From Verrucomicrobiales bacterium (lineage in GTDB: Bacteria; Verrucomicrobiota; Verrucomicrobiia; Limisphaerales; UBA9464), in NCBI GenBank assembly GCA_003445095.1, contig DLVS01000675.1, positions 1 to 31,159 of the forward strand: a stretch of 31,159 nucleotides of DNA. The letters run 5' to 3'. The translations under genes were made by a program, and so were the position numbers. Shown here one piece after another: positions 25,666-31,159 of the stretch. The first letter of the stretch is position 1; the number at the start of each line of letters is the position of its first letter. Under the pieces are notes generated by a model. That model had not been told where the DNA came from and did no database searches. It saw only the letters and a program-made list of their open reading frames with translations.

Positions 25666-26676
25666 TCACGCCGCCACCAAGGATGGCGCGGAGCTCAGTG
25701 AGTCGGCTAGGCTTTCCGTCGAAGGCTCCAATCTCTCGGCCGCGAGCGCTTCGAGAATCCGCTCTTCGTTCATGATGAACCGATCGCGCTTGTAGAGCAG
25801 ATAGTCACTGCGAACGGAGTCGGGAGTAAGATTGATCGTACATAGATTCGCTCCCGTCCGCAGCCCGCGGCGATAACCGGCTCCAGGGCCGGCGAGATTT
25901 AAGGCACTCACGGCCGGGATCACCCAGTCAGGCCGCATAAGCCGGACGGCCGCCATGCAATTGAGAGTTAGATCGACCGGCGCGACCGGCGAATCACTCA
26001 GCGGCGTCGCTTCCCCAGGGATGAACGGACTGACACTGCATCCTCGCAATGGCAAAGTCGCCGCGAATCGTAAATTCTGCAGTTCAGCTTCGATGGTCGC
26101 GCGGGGCAGACCAGCAATGAACCCGGAGCTCACTGCCCAACCTTCGGCCGCGAGCCAGCGAATGTATGCAATTCGTTCGTCAAGGATTCCGGGTGCTTCG
26201 AAGGCCGAGTAACGGGCGGCGTCCGCTATTTCGAACTTGATGATGTACACCTGCGCTCCTGCGGCCCTCAGCTCGCCGGCGAGAGACTGGCTGAGCGTGC
26301 CGAGACAAACGCTCAGACCAAGGCCGGTTTCGCTCCGCAGCAAGCGCAAGAGAGGCAGCACCACCTCGCGCGCGGCCACCGGATCTTCCCCCGTTTGGAA
26401 ATTGATATCCGTCACGCTGGCTGGGCGATGATTCAAAAGCAAATCGGCGAGCGAATCGAACTCGGCGCGATAACGATCGAGGGCGCGGTTGTCGCGACGC
26501 ATCCCGCAATACTGGCAGTTTTCGCGGCAGTAATTGGAGACTTCAACGACGGCGCGAACGAAGACGCGCGACCCAAACCGCGCGCGAGCCGCCTCCGCCG
26601 CGTGGGCGTGGAGTTGGTCCTGAGCGCGTCCTCTGCTCAGCAGATGGGCGGAGGTAGGCAGCCAGGACGTGAACAC
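25666..26676 (-). CDS. Radical SAM protein, HydE/BioB-like
   Basis: A 336-residue protein. The [4Fe-4S]-binding motif is C50-x3-C54-x2-C57 in VSNYCRENCQYCGMRRDN. The wording NYCR..C.YCG.RR.N, then NFQTGEDP, VCLGTLSQS, YIIKFEIADAARYSAF, SGFIAGLPRATIEAEL, SPFIPGEATPL and TGANLCTINLTP, follow the HydE/PylB/BioB-related group in order. HydE helps build the diiron hydrogenase cluster, PylB makes 3-methylornithine, and related proteins have unknown substrates. No hydrogenase, HydF/HydG or pyrrolysine genes are in the window, so the substrate is open. The start is GTG 26676; a stop 13 codons upstream leaves no longer alternative, and the N-terminus is slightly shorter than in most HydE. It is divergent from the GT2 gene. 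Confidence 0.87.
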   Translation of the reverse strand: MFTSWLPTSAHLLSRGRAQDQLHAHAAEAARARFGSRVFVRAVVEVSNYCRENCQYCGMRRDNRALDRYRAEFDSLADLLLNHRPASVTDINFQTGEDPVAAREVVLPLLRLLRSETGLGLSVCLGTLSQSLAGELRAAGAQVYIIKFEIADAARYSAFEAPGILDERIAYIRWLAAEGWAVSSGFIAGLPRATIEAELQNLRFAATLPLRGCSVSPFIPGEATPLSDSPVAPVDLTLNCMAAVRLMRPDWVIPAVSALNLAGPGAGYRRGLRTGANLCTINLTPDSVRSDYLLYKRDRFIMNEERILEALAAERLEPSTESLADSLSSAPSLVAA

Positions 26677-26772
26677 CGGCCCGGGTTTAGCGGCGAAATG
26701 CCCCCGAGTTCAAGCATGAGAGAGAGCAAATTGCTCGATCGCTGACTCGGATGGACAACGCGAGGTCTGCGC

Positions 26773-26778
26773 GGGAGG
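26773..26778 (+). promoter_or_regulatory. Shine-Dalgarno deciding a GTG start
   Basis: GGGAGG at 26773-26778 lies 7 nt before GTG 26786, the start of the glycosyltransferase gene. Confidence 0.7.
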
Positions 26779-26785
26779 CTTTCGC

Positions 26786-27472
26786 GTGCCCGTTTCGCCT
26801 AGCCAAGTCGGGGCCATCATCCCGTGTCATAACGAGGCGCATCGCCTTGGCGACGTAATCCGCGGCCTCCTCGGTGTGGTCCTGCGAGTCTTGGTCGTGG
26901 ACGACGGTTCCAGCGATTCTAGTGACTCGATCGCGCGCGCCGCCGGTGCCGAGGTTCGGCGGAATCCAACTCGTCGCGGCAAAGGGGCGGCGCTGGCGAC
27001 CGGTTGGTCTGCGGCCGCGACGTATGGCTGGGAATGGGTACTCTTCCTGGATGGCGACGGACAACATTGCCCGGAGGACGCCCAGAAATTCCTCGAGGCG
27101 GCGGGCGGCGAGATTCGCTTGGTCATCGGCAACCGAATGGATCAGGTCGACGCGATGCCATGGTTGCGGGCGGCGACGAATCGAGCGCTCAGTCGGCGGG
27201 TGTCTCAACTGGCGGGCCAACCGCTGCCTGATTCCCAATGCGGCTTTCGCTTGGTTCACCTCCCAACTTTGTTGGGCCTGCACCTGAGTTCGCAGCAGTT
27301 CGAGATAGAGTCCGAGATGTGTGTGGCGTTTGCGCGTGCGGGTTGCGGAATCCGCTTCGTGCCTATTCAAGTCCGCTATGGAAGTGAGCGCAGTAAGATT
27401 CGGCCAATTGCCGACGCGTGGCGCTGGTGGCGATGGTATCAACGGACGCGGAAGGAAATCGAAGCAGCCTAA
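26786..27472 (+). CDS. Glycosyltransferase family 2 (dolichol-phosphate-sugar synthase-like)
   Basis: A 228-residue soluble GT-A fold enzyme. The start of the domain is VGAIIPCHNEAHRLGDVI. The nucleotide-sugar site is VLVVDDGSSDSSD (39-44), and the metal-binding DxD region is VLFLDGDGQHCPED (89-94). PTRRGKGAALATGW is the loop typical of polyprenyl-phosphate mannosyl/glucosyl transferases (DPM1/UgtP-like). It then ends with DSQCGFRLVHLPTL and IESEMCVAFARAGCGIRFVPIQVRY. No transmembrane tail is present, so the lipid-sugar donor would be used by another membrane enzyme. Acceptor and sugar are unknown. Translation starts at GTG with a good Shine-Dalgarno. Confidence 0.92.
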   Translation: MPVSPSQVGAIIPCHNEAHRLGDVIRGLLGVVLRVLVVDDGSSDSSDSIARAAGAEVRRNPTRRGKGAALATGWSAAATYGWEWVLFLDGDGQHCPEDAQKFLEAAGGEIRLVIGNRMDQVDAMPWLRAATNRALSRRVSQLAGQPLPDSQCGFRLVHLPTLLGLHLSSQQFEIESEMCVAFARAGCGIRFVPIQVRYGSERSKIRPIADAWRWWRWYQRTRKEIEAA

Positions 27473-27533
27473 GCAGGGACGAATCGTGGTTGATCCGTGC
27501 GGGAAGTTCGCCCCCAGCCCATCCGAGGGGTCG

Positions 27534-28079
27534 CTAGGAGCGGAATAGTTCGTCGAGCGAAATAGCCGCCATTGCTACCGAACTGCACGTGAGCGAGTCA
27601 CCCGTTTCGAGCGTGAGTGTTTCGGTGTAATGGTCGCCTGCGGGCTTTCGGTAAACTTCCACGCGACGGTATTCTGCGAGCACCAGCCACACTTCTTGCA
27701 CGACCGCGGAAGCATAGGCGCTCAACTTCTCTTGGTCGTAGTCGTAACTGCTGACGCAAATCTCGATCACCAACTCAGCGGTTGTGGGATGTGATTCGAG
27801 GAAACTCTCAGGAGATCCGGAGATCACGGACAAATCGGGTTCTGGCTCGGAATCGGCCAGAGTCAGCGGCTGTTCGGGGCGGACGAAGTATCCGGCGGGA
27901 ATTCGAACCTGCAGGATCCAGAGCAGGCGGAGCAACAGAGCACAATGAAGGGGAGATTTGGGCATTTTGCGGTAGATCTGACCGTGTACTAGCTCGGTTT
28001 TCTCGGGGATCAGACCCATTCGCCCTAACGCGTGGTAGGCTTGGACCGACATGGGGAGACGCTTCGGACCTTGGTACAT
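27534..28079 (-). CDS. Uma2-family (DUF820) PD-(D/E)xK nuclease-like protein
   Basis: A 181-residue protein from ATG 28079 (MYQGPKRLPMSVQAYHALG). GAGGG lies about 6 nt upstream, which favours this over ATG 28118. Family signs: ELVHGQIYRKMP, the catalytic core PEPDLSVISG and ELVIEICVSSYDYDQEKLSAYA (D, E and K in the PD-(D/E)xK order), then VVQEVWLVLAEYRRVEVYR. Uma2 proteins are very numerous in cyanobacteria, planctomycetes and verrucomicrobia and are thought to be restriction-like nucleases, possibly of mobile DNA, but no role is proven. The catalytic residues appear intact. It is followed by 61 bp to the convergent glycosyltransferase gene. Confidence 0.9.
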   Translation of the reverse strand: MYQGPKRLPMSVQAYHALGRMGLIPEKTELVHGQIYRKMPKSPLHCALLLRLLWILQVRIPAGYFVRPEQPLTLADSEPEPDLSVISGSPESFLESHPTTAELVIEICVSSYDYDQEKLSAYASAVVQEVWLVLAEYRRVEVYRKPAGDHYTETLTLETGDSLTCSSVAMAAISLDELFRS

Positions 28080-28308
28080 GGGTACCCTCGTCCCCTTCGT
28101 TGCTGAAACCGTTGTCATCCTTGAGGAGACTAAATGGGGAACAACGGTTTCCAAGACTGGAAATTGACCCCGATTAGTCTGGGATTCTTTGGCGACGGCG
28201 GTCCCATAACGAAGCTGAGCCACCGCAGTGGAACGGCCCGGGAGGTTATCTTCAGTTCACCCTCCAGGCGGTTCGTCCCACGGTGCCGTCAAGCCGGGGT
28301 ACTTCCAA

Positions 28309-29004
28309 TTAGGTATCGGAAGGCCGGCACCAGGCCAACAACACCCGCGTGCCATGTTCTTGCCAGAGTCGAGCATTAGACAGACCCGCGGCCTCGGCAA
28401 AGCGCCGCCATTCTCCGACTCGCCATCCGCGGCGAACGGAGAGGATCCCGTCAGCGCGGAAGGCCACTGATTCACCGGTGAACTGCAGCAAAGTCCATAG
28501 CGCCCCCAAAAACAGCGGATTGCGGTGCATATCGCACAAGAGAACCACTCGTCGCGCAACTCGAGCCGCTTCCCGAAAGTGCGCGATGACTTCGCCATCA
28601 TCGCGCAAATGATGGGCCATCGTGGACGCCAATACCGCGTCGAAACTCTGGTCCGCAAAGGGGAGTTGGGTGACGGAGCCAATCACATGTCGCGGGTTCG
28701 GATCGCGCGGGGCGGCGTGAGGACATAGATCGAAGTTCGTGAATTCCCAGTTCCAACCACGTGTGCCGGCCCACTGACTCAGTTGACGGTCCAGTTGGCC
28801 ATCACCGGCGCCCAAATCCAGGAGCGTGAGGTATCGGCAAGTGGCTTCTCCCAATAGCCGTGGCAACCACACCCGAAAGGGACGGTCGAAGTGAATCAGG
28901 CGATTTACCCGCTCTAAAGCCGCGTAGTGTTCGCCTAATTCCTCTGGGGTCCGCGCAGGATCATCGAAGTATTCGGCTTGCGTGGCGCGGTGGCGCAAAA
29001 ACAT
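28309..29004 (-). CDS. Class I SAM-dependent methyltransferase
   Basis: A 231-residue protein from ATG 29004 (MFLRHRATQAEYFDD). The Rossmann SAM motif I is TLLDLGAGDGQLDRQLS. The acidic motif II is NFDLCPHAA, followed by GSVTQLPFADQSFDAVLAST (motif III/IV) and MAHHLRDDGEVIAHFREAARVARRVVLLCDMHRN. The final block LSVRRGWRVGEWRRFAEAAGL resembles methyltransferases next to type III polyketide synthases and FAD oxidoreductases. Such a flavoprotein is encoded about 5.5 kb away, but there is no PKS, so this link is only suggestive. The substrate is unknown. The start codon is 18 nt from that of the divergent membrane protein gene. Confidence 0.9.
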   Translation of the reverse strand: MFLRHRATQAEYFDDPARTPEELGEHYAALERVNRLIHFDRPFRVWLPRLLGEATCRYLTLLDLGAGDGQLDRQLSQWAGTRGWNWEFTNFDLCPHAAPRDPNPRHVIGSVTQLPFADQSFDAVLASTMAHHLRDDGEVIAHFREAARVARRVVLLCDMHRNPLFLGALWTLLQFTGESVAFRADGILSVRRGWRVGEWRRFAEAAGLSNARLWQEHGTRVLLAWCRPSDT

Positions 29005-29022
29005 CGTCGGCAACTAAACAAA

Positions 29023-29406
29023 ATGTTGGCCAAGGAACAAGTCACACCCCCGCCTTCACTTCGCCCGTGGCGCTTCCGGATACTCCGTCTCCTGGTGATG
29101 GCTGGCGTGGCCGTCGGCATCGCTTGGCTCTGTGGGGCTGCCCTCAGAGCCGATGCCCGGCTAAACAGTCCGCCGGGACTGTTCCGCGGCATGTTGCATG
29201 GCGCGATGATGCCCATGGCGTGGCCGGCACTCCTGGTTGGCAACGACCAGGAGGTCTATGCCGCCAATAATGTTGGCCGGCCTTACAAGCTGGGCTATTC
29301 GCTCGGTGTTAACCTGTCTGGCCTCATCTTTTTCGGCTGGTTTTTCCTTAGCCTCAACGCCCTCCGCTCCGCGTCTCAACGCAAGAAACCCGCATACACC
29401 TCGTAA
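29023..29406 (+). CDS. Small membrane protein with two transmembrane helices
   Basis: A 127-residue protein from ATG 29023 (MLAKEQVTPPPSLRPW). Helix 1 is about residues 20-40 (LRLLVMAGVAVGIAWLCGAAL), followed by a periplasmic or cytoplasmic loop with the distinctive FRGMLHGAMMPMAWPALLVG and EVYAANNVGRPYKLGYSLG. Helix 2 is NLSGLIFFGWFFLSLNAL, then a basic end. AANN.GRPYKLGY suggests a conserved family that I cannot name. Its start lies 18 nt from the divergent methyltransferase start, and its last 31 nt overlap the convergent gene at 29376-30092. The Shine-Dalgarno is weak. Function unknown; codon pattern and helix layout support a real gene. Confidence 0.8.
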   Translation: MLAKEQVTPPPSLRPWRFRILRLLVMAGVAVGIAWLCGAALRADARLNSPPGLFRGMLHGAMMPMAWPALLVGNDQEVYAANNVGRPYKLGYSLGVNLSGLIFFGWFFLSLNALRSASQRKKPAYTS

Positions 29407-30092
29407 ACGTTGATGGGGCCGCCGATGAAATAATCAACCGGCGGCAGCGTGAACTGACGTCGGTCCCGGTCAAAAGTGAGGGCAACGGTCGTGTTCGGTT
29501 GATTGGGATCGTAGGCCTCGAACGTAACGCGAGCCGGCGTTTCGGTCGCCGTCGCTAGGACCAACGCGTGGTTCAACGTTAGTGCGGGAAACGTGAAGAC
29601 ATGGGCCACCACCGCTTCGCCGGTGTGGACGGCCCGCACCAAGCGCTCGGCTTCTTTCGCTTGGCCGGTTCGGGAAAACGGAAAGATCATTCGCCAATGC
29701 CCACGTTGGAGATAACTGCGCCAGGCGCCACCGGCTTCCGCCTTTAGAAGACGTTCCCAGCGTTGACTAAAGTCCCGTAGGCAAGCGAACCCTGGAAACA
29801 AGACCCGGGCGTCGGCAGGCCGACGTGTGCGTGGATTGCTCCGAATTACCTCACGCACGCGGCGACGATACTCACCCTCGTCCAACGCAGGTGCCGCGGA
29901 GTCAAAGCGAGCATGCGCGTGAAATTGGCGCACCGCTCGGGCGAGGACGAAACAACGCAGCGTGTACGTCGGTGCTGGAACGCGTCGCTGATGCACCTGT
30001 CGCCCGGTAACCGGATCGCGTCGGTAATGCCACAAAACCTCATTGGCGAAAGACAAAGTGTCCGCTGGATGGCGGAACGGACTGAGAACCAC
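29376..30092 (-). CDS. Unrecognised soluble protein, possibly cysteine-protease-like fold
   Basis: A 238-residue protein starting at GTG 30092; an in-frame TAG lies just upstream, so the start is constrained. No signal peptide or membrane helix. N-terminal block: PFRHPADTLSFANEVLWHYR and RCFVLARAVRQFHAHARFD. Middle: RRRVREVIRSNPRTRRPADA and ARVLFPGFACLRDFSQRWE. C-terminal third: LNHALVLATATETPARVTFE, then YDPNQPNTTVALTFDR and PPVDYFIGGPINVYEVYAG. The His-containing NHALVL followed by YDPN recalls the His-Asp part of papain-like or C39-like folds, with C47 or another Cys as the possible nucleophile, but this is speculative. It overlaps the convergent membrane-protein gene by 31 nt. Confidence 0.75.
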   Translation of the reverse strand: MVLSPFRHPADTLSFANEVLWHYRRDPVTGRQVHQRRVPAPTYTLRCFVLARAVRQFHAHARFDSAAPALDEGEYRRRVREVIRSNPRTRRPADARVLFPGFACLRDFSQRWERLLKAEAGGAWRSYLQRGHWRMIFPFSRTGQAKEAERLVRAVHTGEAVVAHVFTFPALTLNHALVLATATETPARVTFEAYDPNQPNTTVALTFDRDRRQFTLPPVDYFIGGPINVYEVYAGFLR

Positions 30093-30320
30093 AGGGCGCT
30101 AACAATGGATGGCGGGCGGACTTCAGTGCAAGGAGCGACGTCGATTGGCGAGAAGCCGGGCACGCAACATGCATCGCGCAGCCCGGGTGAGATGGAGCGG
30201 TTTCGCTTGTCGATCATCAAGCGGCTTCGGCGGCTTCGGGACTGGGGCAAGAATGGGGCTGAATTTTCTCGTAATGTTTGCTAGGTTTCTGCGCTGTAGT
30301 TGGTGGAGTCGTTGCTGCCC

Positions 30321-31159
30321 ATGAGTCGTCGTTTATTTGCCGCCGGATTGAGTTTGCTGATCTGCCAACTCTCCAACTCCAGTCGAGCGGCTGACGTTCG
30401 CTTGACTGGCATCCTCCCGCAGTCCGACGGGTCCGTGTTCGTCAGTCACACATCCAACACGAACTCCTACTACCTCCTTCTGCGCGGCGACCGTTTGGAA
30501 TCCATCATTAGCGCCCGCGATGCCGCTTTGGGTGCCGCGGATTCGGGTTTGCTCCACGACAGTGCTTCCTTGGCGACCACGAGATTCTTCCGGGTTCGCG
30601 AAGTTCCCGCGGACGCGCCGTTGGATTCCGATGGCGACGGGATTGACGATGTTTATGAGCTTCGTACGACTGGGCTGAACCCGCTTAACTCAGCGGATGC
30701 CAATACCTTGGCTCCGGGAGCTGGGGGTAAGACTTATCTCGAAGTTTACGAGTCCCAGCAAGTGCCCTTAACCACTCTGGCCTCGACTTCCCCGTTCAAT
30801 GGCGAAGACGGCGTATCGGTTACCCGAGAGACCGTTTTCCGATTCACTCGACCGGTGTCCAGCGGAGCGACGTTTTCTACGGCGAACGTCTATGCCACGT
30901 TTGGCGGCCGGAAGCTTCTTTCGCGGGTGGAACTCGCGTCCGATCGACGGTCCGTCACTCTTTTCGGGCTGGAGAACTTACCCGATGGCGCCCGCGTCCG
31001 CGTCACGATTGATCCAGGCGATACGCGGGACGACTTGGGCCGCCGACTCGATTTAGCCGGGAACGGTCAACCAGGGAGCATCGGCCAAATCGATTTCGAC
31101 ACCGCCAGTGTTACTCCGGTGGGGGAAACTGCGGTCATCGGGCATGTTTTTGCCAGTGC
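30321..31159 (+). CDS. Large secreted protein with calcium repeat and Ig-like domain, N-terminal part
   Basis: From ATG 30321 the frame runs open to the window edge (279 codons). Signal peptide MSRRLFAAGLSLLICQLSNS, ending near RAA. Residues about 26-96 repeat the secreted beta module seen in two other proteins of the window (ending TTRFFRVREVP). Next comes a calcium-binding thrombospondin type 3-like loop, DSDGDGIDDVYELRTTGLNP. Then, after a linker, an Ig-like Big_5 domain (TSPFNGEDGVSVTRETVFRF, VYATFGGRKLLSRVEL, RSVTLFGLENLPDGARVRVTI). Such proteins are usually several hundred to thousands of residues long and surface-exposed. A weak GGAG lies about 14 nt upstream. The remainder is outside the window. 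Confidence 0.9.
   Translation, partial: MSRRLFAAGLSLLICQLSNSSRAADVRLTGILPQSDGSVFVSHTSNTNSYYLLLRGDRLESIISARDAALGAADSGLLHDSASLATTRFFRVREVPADAPLDSDGDGIDDVYELRTTGLNPLNSADANTLAPGAGGKTYLEVYESQQVPLTTLASTSPFNGEDGVSVTRETVFRFTRPVSSGATFSTANVYATFGGRKLLSRVELASDRRSVTLFGLENLPDGARVRVTIDPGDTRDDLGRRLDLAGNGQPGSIGQIDFDTASVTPVGETAVIGHVFAS

Overview
The window looks like a chromosomal segment of a Verrucomicrobiota bacterium, probably near the Pedosphaera/Limisphaerales group. This rests on family content rather than any marker alignment. It has a VPDSG-CTERM-type sorting tail, two H-X9-DG pseudopilins with the [19 protein letters not shown] leader helix, long PQQ-like beta-propeller secreted proteins, an FGE-sulfatase-domain protein, and large Ig-like/calcium-repeat secreted proteins. 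Base composition is moderately GC-rich. No rRNA, tRNA or CRISPR array is visible.

Layout. 1-3.3 kb: start of a secreted Ig-like protein (minus strand, running off the window), a VPDSG-CTERM protein, and a HAF-repeat propeller-like secreted protein, with a relic of a group II intron reverse transcriptase between the last two. 3.5-8.1 kb (minus): two secreted PQQ-type propeller proteins separated by a four-helix-bundle (23S IVP family) gene. 8.3-10 kb (minus): two coupled ABC-2 family permeases with no ATPase in view. 10-12.4 kb: a mobile-element scar made of a frameshifted RHS/YD-repeat fragment, a complete-looking IS110-family element with a structured 5' non-coding end (candidate bridge RNA), a 29-bp tandem repeat at its 3' end, and a frameshifted tail of a second IS110-family transposase pointing the other way. 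12.4-17.4 kb: pseudopilin (minus), the C-terminal half of carbamoyl-phosphate synthase large subunit as a free-standing gene, a second pseudopilin closed by a strong terminator, and tgt. 17.7-23.5 kb: a secreted parallel beta-helix protein, dinB, an OsmC-family protein and a halogenase-like flavoprotein. 23.7-31.2 kb: a secreted LRR plus FGE-domain fusion, a truncated Fic N-terminal domain beside an 11-bp palindrome, a HydE/BioB-like radical SAM enzyme, a GT2 glycosyltransferase, a Uma2-family nuclease, a methyltransferase, a two-helix membrane protein, an unrecognised protein, and the start of another large secreted protein.

How the parts relate. Most genes are single transcription units of unrelated function. 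The only clear operon is the permease pair. Housekeeping functions are pyrimidine/arginine precursor synthesis (carB half), queuosine tRNA modification (tgt), translesion synthesis (dinB) and peroxide defence (OsmC). They are interspersed with secreted proteins and decayed accessory DNA. The most promising feature is the IS110 element: its 5' non-coding region holds several hairpins and two copies of TGGAAG, and the same hexamer sits at both presumed element boundaries, as expected if an RNA in this region pairs with donor and target DNA. The free-standing carB C-half and the LRR-FGE fusion are the next most unusual observations. All family calls come from reading motifs; no database search or folding program was run.
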